From positions 186,001 through 250,000 of the forward strand of contig JAIXMG010000021.1 in the NCBI GenBank assembly GCA_025201345.1: a stretch of 64,000 bases of DNA, in the 5' to 3' direction. This document shows positions 24,436 to 35,601 of this stretch, piece after piece. Within the stretch, counting starts at the first letter, position 1. Each line of letters begins with the position of its first letter. The position numbers were made by a program, and so were the translations under genes. Origin of the DNA: Thamnidium elegans. Lineage: Eukaryota > Mucoromycota > Mucoromycetes > Mucorales > Mucoraceae. Under the pieces are notes generated by a model that had not been told where the DNA came from, made no database searches, and saw only the letters and a program-made list of their open reading frames with translations.

Positions 24436-25256
24436 ATGAATACAGAATAGTAAGAGTTTAGATGAGGTTAATCTTAGTTTATTGATTCTAACATTTCATC
24501 ATCCCACAGCGATTACCTTTTCAAGTTGTTACTTATTGGAGATTCAGGTGTAGGAAAGTCCTGTTTATTACTTCGATTTGCTGATGATACATATACCGAA
24601 AGTTATATATCTACTATCGGTGTTGATTTCGTAAGTACTATTTTTTTTTTTTAAAAAAAAAAAAAAAGTTATGCAAACTAGCAGTAACAACAAAATCTTT
24701 GGTTTGGTTAGAAAATTAGAACAATCGAGCTAGACGGTAAAGTATGCAAGCTTCAAATTGTAAGTATACATATTTATCATGTAGATGTGTAAACTAAACA
24801 ATTTTTCAGTGGGATACTGCAGGTCAAGAGAGATTCCGTACTATTACTTCGTCTTATTACAGAGGTGCACACGGTATTATTGTAGTTTATGATGTAACTG
24901 ATAATGAAAGTTTCGAAAATGTAAAGGAATGGTTACGTGAGATTGAACGTTATGCTTCAGAGGGAGTCAACAGATTGTTGGTGGGTAATAAGAGTGACCT
25001 TACAGATAAGAGACAAGTGACTCTTTCTAATTCTAAGAAATGGGCAGATAGTGTCAATATACCCATCTTGGAAACTTCAGCAAAGAACTCTAGTAATGTA
25101 GAACAAGCCTTTTTAACTATGGCTAGACAAATTAAAGAAAAGATGGCTATACTCGGTCAAGATAACATTGGCAACAATACTAATAAGATTAAAGTTACTC
25201 AAGGTACCTCTCTTCGATCACCTGCTAATGATGCTAAGAGTGGTGGTTGCTGTTAA
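24436..25256 (+). CDS. YPT1: Rab1/Ypt1-type small GTPase
   Basis: ER-to-Golgi Rab GTPase. Exons 24436-24449, 24510-24630, 24712-24759 and 24810-25256 give 209 residues. The G1 loop is GDSGVGKS, the effector region YISTIGVDF continues into [21 protein letters not shown]3 is [21 protein letters not shown]4 is VGNKSDL and G5 is [14 protein letters not shown]. It ends in CC, the site for double geranylgeranylation. The effector loop and switch regions are close to Ypt1/Rab1; the G4 cysteine of many Rab1 proteins (NKCDL) is serine here, and the hypervariable tail is divergent. The first coding exon is only 14 nt (MNTE plus two bases), fixed by the downstream [12 protein letters not shown] frame. 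Confidence 0.92.
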
Positions 25257-25994
25257 AATAAAAACTAATTTTATCCCCAAGTATTAAATAATAACAATAA
25301 TAGTAAACTAATTCATAACTAATAATATAGTAAACAAACAAATAATAAACTATTTTTTTATATACAGAAAATGATGTTAAAACAAAGATGTGTTTGTCTG
25401 TTCATAATCTTTTAGATTCACAAACAGAAAAAGCGTGTGATTCTCTCTTTGGGAAAAAAAAAAACTCTCCCCAGCCAAGTTTATCTCTTGACAACTTGTG
25501 ATTGATCATAAAAGTAGTACGGGGCTTTGGTCGGCATACACATATAAAATTTATGCTCTATCACAGCCTCACTATTCTTGGCACTGTACAGAATAAAGTT
25601 TGCGAAAATAGATTAAAAGAAAGATCGAGGCATAATAAAAACTACGTTTCAGATCATGTATTACGTTTCCTAGTGCCAACGACTCTATTAAATTGGGTTA
25701 CGCTTAAGGAGGCCATCGCTCTCAAAAAAAAAAAAAAAAAAAAAAAAAAAGATATTTGAATGCGACATGTGCTACTAAATATATCAAGAAAAAAGGGAGA
25801 TACACACATAATAAGTAAGAATCTATACTACTAGTATGTTTTCATTTCCTCAAAAGTGGTGCGTAAGCGTGAGTATCAGTTTGACTCTGGAACTGGCCAA
25901 TCATTTCCTTGTTTTAAACAATAGACGAAAAAAAAAAAAAAAAAAAATCTTAAACTCACACTTTCGTTTTTTTTTTATTATTATTATTACAAGC
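25257..25994. other. Intergenic, no gene recognised
   Basis: Spacer between YPT1 and NSRP1 containing A- and T-runs (A27 near 25724, A19 near 25928). An 85-codon frame at 25502-25759 lacks an ATG start and ends in a poly-Lys run translated from the A-tract; it was not accepted as a gene. Confidence 0.5.
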
Positions 25995-27196
25995 ATGCAA
26001 AGATTAAATTTTGGTTTAAACCTTCAAAAGAAAAAGGCAGCGACTGGTCCAATTCGCCGTGCAAATGCATTTGGTGATGACAGTGACGAAGACGAAGAAG
26101 AAGAAGTATTAGAAGAAAAGCAAGGAAAGAAATCAAGTCAAAAAGCCAAGGCTCAAGTGAATCGACAACTTTCCAATTATAATACCATGACCAAAAAAAT
26201 CGCACAAGAACAAGCTAAAGCACTAGAAGAAGATCCAAATATTTTTGATTACGATGCTGTTTATGACGATCTAAAGGAAGTCGAAAAGAAGAAAAAGGAA
26301 GCAGTAAAGCCAACAACCAAAAAAGCAAAATATATTACAGGTTTATTGGAAATGGCAGAAATTAGAAAACGTGATCGTGTACTTGCTGAGGAAAAGAAGG
26401 TTGCAAGGGAAAGAGCAGAAGAAGGAGATGAATTTGCTGATAAAGATGTGTTTGTTACAGAAGCGTAAGTAGAATACCCTTTTTTTTTTTTTTTCTAAAT
26501 AGCGTTTTTTAATTAAATTTTTTTTTATACGTGTATAGATTTAAAAAACAAAAGGAAGAATTAGAGCGTATTGAAAGAGAAGAAAAGGAACGCGAGACAT
26601 TAGCAGATAAAAAAAGAGGCATGGATTCTTTTTATAAACAAGTATTAGAAAGAAAGGAAGCAGAGCATCAAGCAATGATGAAAGCTATTGCGGAAAAGGC
26701 TAAAAATAGAAAGAATAATATCGGTGTAGAAACAACAACTGAAATAGAACCAGAGCAAGTGTTACTAAAGCAAGCAGAGAAGGAAGGGAAAGAAGTGATG
26801 GTGAATGATAATAACGAGATTGTAGATAAAAGACAGTTATTAGGTGCAGGTTTAAACGTCAAACCTAAATTTGGTACATTGGGATCTTTGGCCTCTTCCG
26901 ATGAACGTATTAAAGAAAGAATGGATGAATATGAAGAATATAAGCGTAAGAAGGTAGAAGAATATGAAAGCAAGAGAAAGCAAGGAAAGAATAACGATGA
27001 ACGCGAACGTATGAGTAAAGAAATGGAAAGACAATTGATGGAAGCAAAAAGAAAAGAAAAGGAAGAAGAAGAGCGAAAGCAAAAAGAGTTTGAACAAAAA
27101 GTGGCAGTTAAACGTACTACTGAAGATGTTGCAATGAGCGCAAAAGAACGTTATTTAGCAAGAAAGAAACAAAAATTAGAAGAAACAAAGAAATAA
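25995..27196 (+). CDS. NSRP1: Nuclear speckle splicing regulatory protein 1-like (NSRP1/CCDC55)
   Basis: Coiled-coil protein of the NSRP1 (CCDC55, DUF2040) family, linked to alternative splicing in animals. Exons 25995-26464 and 26539-27196 give 375 residues. The N-terminus NFGLNLQKKKA resembles the family start, followed by an acidic DSDEDEEEE patch, the conserved VNRQLSNYNTMTKKIAQEQA region and DPNIFDYDAVYDDLK, and the block KYITGLLEMAEIRKRDRVLA. The rest is highly charged Glu/Lys-rich helix (ERETLADKKRGMDSFYKQVL) ending with SAKERYLARKKQK. Charge repeats give an open frame on the reverse strand as well, which is a shadow. The stop codon is 38 bp from the stop of the convergent PKA regulatory subunit gene. 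Confidence 0.87.
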
Positions 27197-27234
27197 ATTG
27201 TGAAATATTATTATTATTATTATTGATTCTATAT

Positions 27235-28535
27235 TTAAGATTGTGCTTCCTTAAGGATAGCGTGATAATTAGTTGTATTACGTTTTAAGATATCCATCAC
27301 CGGTCCTAATAATCTAGTAAAAGCTGCTTTACCCAATGTAACGCATTTAAGATTTCCTTTAGCAACAACAGTAGCTGCTCTAGGTTTATCAGTCAACAAT
27401 GCCAGTTCTGTATATATATATTTAAAAGAGAATTGGTTTAGAAGTTATTATCATTCTATATAAATTTACAGTGTATACCTCCAAAATAATCGCCCTTTTT
27501 CAATTCATTAACCAATTGTTGGTTAGTACCATCACTTTTATAAAATAAAGCTTCGCCTTGTTCTATTAAATAGAAACTATCACCAATATCACCTTCATTT
27601 AATACAATGTCACCATCATCGAAATTAATAGGCTCAAGAGCGTCAGCTATTTTATGGATTTCAGATAATTCAAGTGATTTAAAGAGAGGTACATCTTCTA
27701 AAAACTTTTCATGCATTTTACGCTTTTTAGCGTTATTTTCCATTAAAATAGAACGGAATGAAACTCTATCGAGAGCCCAAACGGCTGTTTCAGAGGTAGC
27801 TTTTAAAGTAGCAGCGCGAGGAGCATTATACATTAAAGCCAATTCACCAAAGCTACCACCTCTTTGATAACTTGTAACCTTGACGTTATTAACGAAACAA
27901 TCAACGTCACCACTAGATACAATATAAAAAAAGTCCCCGACTGCGCCCTGTTCAATAATTGTTTCACCCGCACGAAATTTCTTTTCTTGCATAGAATCAA
28001 TAACTTGTCTACATTGGTCTTCTTCAAGCGATTTAAATAAAAAGTGACAACGTAAAGATTGAGTTATCATGGTTATTTCGGAATCTGATTTGGGAATTTT
28101 CTTGTGTAATGTAGAACCAGGTGTCAATTTACTTGGTTGCATAGATTCTGCACTAACTGATACACGACGGTTACGGTGTCGCGCAGATTGAAAATTAGGT
28201 AAATCATCTGAAACAGAATCATGTTCTTCCTCAAGTGTATTTATTGTAGACTCTTGCATGAAAACATCAGTAGGGTTATTTACTATACACATATTAAAAA
28301 AAAAAAACTTTTTTCTTCTTGTTATTATAATCATTTATTATTTACCTGGAGCAAGTGTAGGGTTTCGATTTTGTAATCTCTCTTCTGATAATTTATGTTG
28401 AAAAAAGTCAAAACAAAACTGAAGTACATCTTCAGGATGTTGAGCTGATACTTGTCGGTTTAGTTCTTCAATAAGAACATTATAATCTTGTGGAGTAACA
28501 CTATGTGTAGAAAATGGATGTATATTACCAGGCAT
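27235..28535 (-). CDS. PKAR: cAMP-dependent protein kinase regulatory subunit
   Basis: Regulatory subunit that holds PKA catalytic subunits inactive until cAMP binds. Exons 28535-28346, 28282-27479 and 27407-27235 give 388 residues. An N-terminal dimerisation/docking helix (YNVLIEELNRQVSAQHPEDV, then LQFCFDFFQHKL) is followed by the inhibitory site RNRRVSVSAES, a phosphorylatable type II-like substrate. Cyclic-nucleotide domain A has RGGSFGELALMYNAPRAATL with the phosphate-binding Glu and Arg; domain B has KKGDYFGELALLTDKPRAAT. Both canonical binding sites look intact. The final exon encodes the domain B lid helix. Mucorales often have several PKAR paralogues with different roles in growth; which one this is cannot be told. 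Confidence 0.95.
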
Positions 28536-28692
28536 TTATTATGTATATTTAGTATTAAAAAAAAAAAAGAAAAGAAAAGAAAAGAGACTGAAGAGAGAGA
28601 GAGAGAAATAAATAGAACTCGGACAATTTTGTTTATACCATCCTATTAAAAGGAATTAAATATTATAAAATCTTACCAATAATAGCTTACAC

Positions 28693-29506
28693 TTACTTTG
28701 GTAATTCAAACTTTTCACCTTTTAAAACCCTAAAAAAAAAAAATTAAAATACATGACGTATTTTTTTGAATTTATAACTTACTTTGTATAATAAATGTAA
28801 AAGAAATCGCTGTATAAAGCTGTTTGAATAACACCAGCTACCCAAGCAATCCAATCTGTATGCCCTTCATCAATATATCTGTAAATCCAATTGAGTAAAT
28901 ACAGACCTCTATATGCACCCAGAGCAAATAAATAATGCGTGGTAATCGTTTCTGCTTCACCAGTTCTTTGCAACATAAATAACTGTGGTAAAATAGCAAC
29001 AGATTCTAACCAAATTGAAAAACTCCATAATATCTGAGGGTTTTTTTTTTTTAATTTTTAACAGTTCTCTACCTTCTTTTTTTTTTTAATTTTTACCTCT
29101 ATAACCGTATAAATATAAGTTGATAATAAACCAAGTATAGCAGATCCAACTAAAAGATATTCAATTCGAAAAGTATCAAGTCCGGCATCATAAGTTGCTT
29201 GGTATTTGTAACGCATAAGATATAATATATAAATAGAAGACGCGATAAAAAATAATTTCATTACAGTATTATAAATTGACACTCTTTTTACGATCAAGTC
29301 TAGATAGCGGGTCAAAAATACAATAGAGTACAAGAGTTGTGTCTTGAATGAGATACCTAATACGAATTATTCAATTGATGAATTTTTACATATATATATT
29401 GTTATTATTACTTACCAACACATGAACGTGTCTTTCTTATTTTTAATAATAAAATAAAAATAGAGGCTAGATGCATCACATCCGCTATAAGTCGAAATAA
29501 GTTCAT
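28693..29506 (-). CDS. ERD2: ER lumen protein-retaining receptor (KDEL/HDEL receptor)
   Basis: Seven-transmembrane Golgi receptor that returns ER residents bearing C-terminal KDEL/HDEL signals. Exons 29506-29416, 29356-29097, 29033-28783 and 28729-28693 give 212 residues, exactly the length of human KDEL receptors. The N-terminus [20 protein letters not shown], the signature [20 protein letters not shown], the [20 protein letters not shown] loop and [20 protein letters not shown] all match. It ends with a short basic tail, [11 protein letters not shown], which is consistent with COPI retrieval. The terminal exon is only 37 nt. Intron 2 shows long T tracts on the + strand. It lies tandem after PKAR in genome order (minus strand), with its stop 157 bp from the PKAR start codon. 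Confidence 0.96.
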
Positions 29507-31304
29507 TCCTTTACAAAAATAAAATAGTGGTGAAGAAAAAAAAAAAGAAAGCAGAAGAAGAAGGAAGCGTTCCGATATTATTATAAGGAGAGTAAGAGAT
29601 CAATAGAGTAGTGACTTTTTTTTTTTTTTACGATACGTAAGTGATGTTTAAGGGGGTTGTGTAATTTATTTCTGTAAGCAATATTTATTTATTTTTGGCT
29701 GAAAAGAGTGAAAAAGACTGTCGGTCACACTAAAAAGCAGGTACACTTTTTTTTTTTTAATGAATCGTTGTAATGTAACCATATATGTCATATATAAACA
29801 AATAAGCATACTCCTCTCCTTGTTTTTTTTTGGCTACCTCATCAGGAGATCAAATGTGATTATAATTGATTCAAACCAATGTACATTCTAGCCCTTCAAG
29901 TATACATGAAATATATTCCAAATACACACACAAAGTACCACACATAGCTCATAATATGACATAGAACACTGAGTTTTTATACGCATGCGCTCCTTGCTTT
30001 TTTATATTAGCTCCTGGGTAGATCAGCCACATGTGTGCTTTGAAATACAAATTTTGCGTGCTAATTTTTCTGTAGTAGTAAAAGTGTATAAATAAATGGT
30101 TTAAATCATTTGCCATTGTTCTTTTTTTTTTTTTTTTTAAGTTTTATAGGATGCATTTTCTCTTTTTGGAGGAGCTGCATTCTAGTAAATTTGGTTACTT
30201 TTGACTGTGTATTTTTATTTCCAAATTACGTAGTTATGTGAACCTTTTTTTTAAAATATATATATATATATATATATATTATACTGAGGCATAGCCTTTG
30301 ACGAAAAGAAAGAAGGTAGAAATTATCATATCCTATCCCAAAACATACACATGAATTTAGAAATTATCTTTGGGAGGGCTATTTTCTTTTTCCTTGGCCG
30401 TTCTTAGATATTCCTGTTCGGATTGAAATGATCTTTTGAGGAATTTAGAAAAAGATGTCGTTTGGTTTGATATAATGCTATACATATCTACATTACCATA
30501 TTACGGCCAAAAGACGTAAATGTGAGTATCTGTATTTTTGTATATCTAATAAGCCATTTCAATTATAGAAAAATATAGTTAGTTAAGAGAGTCTGTACTT
30601 TTGTTTATACACGAATATTTCATATTTTTATGATTGAAATCATATTACTTTTTTTTTCACATCATTCGGTAGAGAATTTAATAGTGTACAGAAGTCTATG
30701 GTGTATTGGTTAGATGAAAGTGCCGTAAATCATAACGGAGTGCACTTGTTTTCATAAAATTTTTAAGAAAAATGTATCTGATAACATCTAATGATATAAA
30801 TCATTTGCTATATATATATTATTTTATTTTTGCTGACGAAAAAAGGTCAGCAACTTTTTTTAGCGTGGAGCACAGGTGATTAGAGTCGAGTTTTATACCA
30901 TACGTACCGAAAAATAACTTGATAATTTTGCAATTGTAAAATAGATATAGTGTCTTATCTGATCTATTTTTTTTTTAAGCAGCGAGACGGCTGAGGTTAT
31001 CTTTAAAGGGGGGGGGTAGTAAACCATTAGTTTCTAAATTAAAAAAAAAAAAAAATCGTTAGGCAATGCAAGTTTTGACAAAAAAAAACGACTTTTTTTT
31101 TCTCCAACTCTAAAATGAAAGCACTCTACATTTTGTTTTTAATTAGCAAGAAGGTTTTGAAACCAAATACTGTGTAACACGCGGGTTTTTCTTAGAAAAA
31201 AACATATTTATTTTGGTAAAGCGTACAAAGATCTAATAGGCCTTACCGTATTTATGATATATTCAAAAAAAGATCGGCAGTAATACTCGGCTTTCCTTTT
31301 CTTT

Positions 31305-31343
<39 letters not shown>

Positions 31344-32169
31344 CGTAGATATTATCGTTACTCTATTGCTTTGAAGGATTTATATTATTTAAACAAATAT
31401 AAAGTGTATATTTTCCGTCAGATTTTTGTATGGACCATGCAATTGTACTGTTAATATATTTCTGGGAAGAATATATTTATAGTAATGATTTCTAGAAAAC
31501 AGATAATTTGTACTCAAAAAGAAGATAAATATTTTTCTGTTCGCTAAAACAGTATAATTGGCAGGTGTAAAATATTACTTTTTCAATATATATATATTTT
31601 TTTTTGGCGAACTATAAATAATCTATAGGTTTCTAATAATCTTTGCCGTGTAACATTTCTTCGATATCTATTTTGTTCCCAATTACTTTTTGGTATTCAA
31701 AAAGCAAATATCATCTAGACAGCCAGGGCCTTTTTGCTGATATAGTATAATTATACCGAGAAAAGGCTTTAAGTAAAATTATTTTTGTAGGTTTTTTTTT
31801 TTTGAAGAGCCATGGTATCGCGGATTTCCAAGTGTTGTTTCCCAGGTAATATATTTTAAAAAAGCGAAATTAATGTTTACTGTTTATCCATCATGGTTAC
31901 TAATTACTAAATGGTAATCATCGATTACATAATTAACGTGTATAATATACATATATTCTATTATACTTGTACAAAAAAGTTAACGGGTCATTTGCAAGTC
32001 ATATATTATTCAATGGATTTTTATAAAATAATTGAGAGGTGACACCAACTAGCCAAGATGTAACCTATTAAGTAAATGAGAAAAAAAGAAGAAAAAAAGG
32101 GAAGAAAAAAAAATTATTTATTAAAGAAGGTGGAATATTAAAAGATATATGTATATATATTTTTTTTTT
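29507..32169. other. Long intergenic region, no gene recognised
   Basis: About 2.7 kb of AT-rich DNA upstream of ERD2. It includes an (AT)n run near 30258-30285, a hairpin with 8-bp arms at 30830-30853 (TTGCTGAC / GTCAGCAA), a G9 run near 31009 and a T tract of about 37 nt around 31307-31343. No coding or RNA gene signature was found. Confidence 0.5.
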
Positions 32170-32536
32170 TTAACGTGCATTATTGTTATAATTCTCGGAA
32201 GAACGTAAGATTTTTTCACTTTTTGTTCGTAATAAAGTTGTTTTTCTACTAATGGAATTAATCACACCGCCGTTTGCTGTATTTGCAGGTTGATTAACAC
32301 CAGGTTGTTGATGAAGATATACACCATCTTTATAATGTTGACGATAAAATTCTCGGTCTATTTTTTTTTTAAAAAAAAAAAAATGGATTTTAGCGCTTTC
32401 TTTTTTAATAAAAATAAATAAAAAAAGCAAAGGTACCTTTTTGTTCGAAATCTGGAGAAGTAACAGGTCTACGTTTTGTATATTTCTCGATTCTCCACAT
32501 TTCTACACTAGACTTAATTTTTTCGATAAATCCCAT
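32170..32536 (-). CDS. Small unknown basic protein
   Basis: Not recognised. Two exons (32536-32437 and 32357-32170) give 95 residues. The N-terminus MGFIEKIKSSVEMWRIEKYT is an amphipathic, basic helix followed by KRRPVTSPDFEQK; after the intron come REFYRQHYKDGVYLHQQPG, an Asn/Ala linker and a Ser/Arg/Lys-rich C-terminus (RKTTLLRTKSEKILRSSENY). No signal peptide or membrane span. The splice (GTACC donor, ATAG acceptor) restores one continuous frame, and charge/proline composition looks protein-like, but no homology is claimed. A T10A13 dyad sits in the intron, directly beside the acceptor. Confidence 0.55.
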
Positions 32537-33451
32537 TCTAGAACGTAAAAATAAAAAATAAAATAAAAAAAATAGTTATTGATTTTATTCAGTTTTTTAT
32601 TATTGACATAGTCGATTTTTTTTTTTTTTTTTTTACTTTTTTGAATATTATTTTAAGGAAAGGAGAGAGAAAAGAGAGTGAATAATTTCTGAGAGAAAAA
32701 AAAAACGAGAGAGAGAGAGAGAGGAACAGCGATAATTAAACATTTTTTTTGTCCTACTTGAATCTTTAATTGAAAAAAGAAAACATGCGGATATTCAAAC
32801 CCATCAAGTGTCGAATTAATGTTATTGTTAGTATGAACATACTTAAACCGTTGCTAATAAATCTAAATATTGTATCATGTAGAGTATATCACTCCATATT
32901 ATTGGTAACTTGATCATTCTAGCTTCAATGACCACGTACCGTAGTTGTCTTGTTAGTTTGTGCTAGTCGTTTTCAAGGCTTTATGGGTATTTGGTGTGTC
33001 AGAGATTTGTTAACGAGGATATATCGATATAAATAAAAATGAGTCTAGTAAAGTACTGTGAGTTTATATAATAAATGCTTTTATTAGATTAAATAAGATG
33101 ATAAAAAGATGTATGACAGATTATAGTGTTAAGATTTGTTACTATGTCAGGTCGTCACATTTAAATGCAAACTTTCTCTACTTGTGAGTTCTTTGACAAA
33201 AAAAAAAAACTTATCACCATCTGTCATTGGAGTAATTCTAAATTTCAGCACGATTTCTGATTTAGCTAGCCAAAATATAGTATCAAGCAATCAGCGACTT
33301 AAGCAAGAAGTTCAACTGTTTAATATCTCATCACAATGGCTGAATAAAATTTATATCTTTTATTATTTTCTCTGACTTTTAACTGCAGATATACGTGGCG
33401 ACACAAAACGTATATCTTTAATTTACCTTCTCTTTTGCTTTGAAACTCGAG
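32537..33451. other. Intergenic region between divergent genes
   Basis: About 0.9 kb separating the small unknown gene and ALG7, with GA repeats near 32710 and T/A tracts. It should contain both promoters; no gene seen. An in-frame TAA just upstream of 33452 supports that ATG as the ALG7 start. Confidence 0.5.
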
Positions 33452-34959
33452 ATGGGCATAGCTTTGGTTACCATGTCCATTCTCAGCTTGGCTGCTGCCG
33501 TTGTCTCGAAAGGAGAGCATACAACATTAACCATTTCTGTCATCATGTCAATCATTGCCGGTCTATGCACTTTTACAACTTTACCTAAACTAAAAGACAC
33601 GTTTATAAAAGCGAATTTATCTGGCAGAGATTTATTAAAACCAAGTAAACCATTACTGTAAATAACAAGACTACACGCTTTTTAAAACACGCAGCTAATT
33701 TTTTTTTATTTTATTTATTAGCCCTGAAACTTTAGGTTTACCAACTGCCATTATCTATTTAATCACTTTGTTCTTGTTTATACCATTTCCGTTTATTAAT
33801 TGGTTTGAAGGAGCTCATGTTGTCCATGAACAAGATCCTCATTTAGGCACCTTTCCATATAATAAGGTAAGAGAGAAAGAAAGAAAAAATGACAGGAAAA
33901 CGCGATTTTTTTCTTAAAAAAAAAACATTTATGCGTTAGTTGGGAGAAATATTATCTGCAATTTTGGCAATTCAATCCATGATTCTTTTAGGCTTTGCAG
34001 ATGATGTATTGGATGTAAGGTGGAGATATAAGGTTTGGTTTCCTGCTATTGCTGGTATCCCTTTAATGATATTTTATTACACAAACAAAGGTGTGACATA
34101 TGTGGTCATGCCAATTCAATTGAGACCTTATGTGGGTGATTTAGTAGATTTAGGTACATTATGCAAATGGAGGAGAATTTTAAAAGCAGGGAGTAACTTA
34201 TTCTCTCTCTCTCTCTAAATAGGACCTTTGTATTATGTTTATATGGCAATGTTGATTATTTTTTGTACGCACAGTATCAACATTTTAGCCGGTATTAATG
34301 GAATTGAAGCTGGACAATCATTAGTCATTGGATTATCAGTGATTGCCAACGATTTATTATACATATTCAACAACCCGGATAGATCAAGTGTAGAAGCTCA
34401 TTTATTCAGTCTTTACTTTATCATTCCATTTGTTGGCGTTACATCAGCATTGCTTTGGCACAATTGGTTTCCAGCAACATTATTTGTAGGTGACACCTAC
34501 TGTTATTTCGCAGGTATGACATTAGCTGTTGTTGGTATACTAGGTCACTTCTCCAAGACCTTGTTATTATTCTTTATTCCACAAATATTCAATTTCCTTT
34601 ATTCGTGTCCTCAACTGTTTCGATTGGTAGAATGTCCTCGTCATCGCATGCCGCGTATAGACCCTGATACAGGATTATTAAAATGTTCAACAGTGCGACC
34701 TAATGATAAAAAGCCAATGGGTACCTTGGGAAACATGGCCCTAAAATTATTACGTGCTTTGGGCCTTTTAAAGGTATTTCAGTACGACAATGACGGTAGA
34801 ATCATTGAGTGTAACAACTTGACACTATTAAACTTGGTCTTGGCTTATCTTGGTCCCATGTCAGAAAGAAATACTACCGTTGCTATACTCATCATTCAAA
34901 CCATTGCTAGTCTATTAGCCTTCTTTATTCGCTATAAATTAGTCCATCTTGTATATTAA
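33452..34959 (+). CDS. ALG7: UDP-GlcNAc:dolichyl-phosphate GlcNAc-1-phosphotransferase
   Basis: First committed enzyme of N-glycan assembly in the ER membrane (ALG7/DPAGT1), the target of tunicamycin. Exons 33452-33657, 33722-33866, 33940-34153 and 34223-34959 give 433 residues in a polytopic membrane protein. Conserved marks are LSGRDLLKP and PETLGLPTAIIYLITLFLF near the N-terminus, the catalytic LGFADDVLDVRWR with its Asp pair, INILAGINGIEAGQSLVIG, HNWFPATLFVGDTYCYFAGM and GHFSKTLLLFFIPQIFNFLY. The loop CPRHRMPRIDPDTG is the diagnostic nucleotide-sugar region of eukaryotic GPTs. ECNNLTLLNLVL ends the protein as in animals. The upstream in-frame stop supports the start. SDC1 begins 140 bp downstream. 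Confidence 0.97.
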
Positions 34960-35099
34960 AAATAAAAAATCTAATTGCGATTTAAGTATGATACTAGGCA
35001 TTTTTTTTTATGTGTATACTAGGTCGAGCAGTTTGTTTTAGGAGTTTGTAAAATAAAAACAAAAAACAAAAAAAGTTCCTTTTTTTCATAAGCACCAAA

Positions 35100-35601
35100 A
35101 TGTCAGATAATCAAAAGTATTATTTAATTGAACTCATGTACAAACTGAAACTAACCAATGTTGTAGTTATATAGAATCTAGCAGTTATACTTCAGTAACA
35201 CAACAAACCGATTCAAATATTAAACAAGAGGTAGATATATATATATATATATAAAAGCTCTAGTACGAAAAAAAAAAAACTAACACGCAGTACAAGTATG
35301 TTCAAGAATCTAGTTATAGTCAGTATACAAGCAAGAATAGCGATACCAACGATGTTAAATTAAGCTCAACATCGAATAAATATTCCGATGGAGGGCCTAC
35401 ACCAAGATCTTATTTAGATTCAACAGTTGTTCCTACTTTATTAGAAGGTTTAAAATTATTAGCAACAGAAAGGTAAGGTGTATACGTATTTCTACTCACA
35501 TTTGCCAATAGTCTAACGTAAAACACGAGGATAGACCTTCCGACCCTCTTGCATACTTGGGTCGATTTTTACTAAGCAGATCAAATGAAAGACAACAATA
35601 A
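35100..35601 (+). CDS. SDC1: SDC1/DPY30-type COMPASS subunit
   Basis: Small subunit of the COMPASS H3K4 methyltransferase. Exons 35100-35116, 35167-35230, 35291-35472 and 35535-35601 give 109 residues in phase. The C-terminal Dpy-30 motif is clear: SYLDSTVVPTLLEGLKLLAT, then ERPSDPLAYLGRFLL, the two-helix X-type dimerisation fold that binds the Ash2 subunit. The N-terminal 60 residues are Ser/Tyr/Gln-rich and variable. The last exon is not obvious because a downstream open frame near 36075 looks tempting, but only the 35535 acceptor restores the family motif. The first coding exon is 17 nt. Confidence 0.88.

Noticed and set aside
25502..25759. 85-codon frame between YPT1 and NSRP1
   Set aside because: No ATG, ends in poly-Lys from an A tract, no domain or splice logic.
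26668..27097. Minus-strand Ser/Leu/Phe-rich frames in NSRP1
   Set aside because: Antisense of Glu/Lys-rich codons; the + strand has the family motifs.
30830..30853. Hairpin with 8-bp arms followed by T7, like a bacterial terminator
   Set aside because: Fungal nuclear DNA does not use intrinsic terminators of this kind, and arms of 8 bp are expected by chance in long AT-rich spacers.
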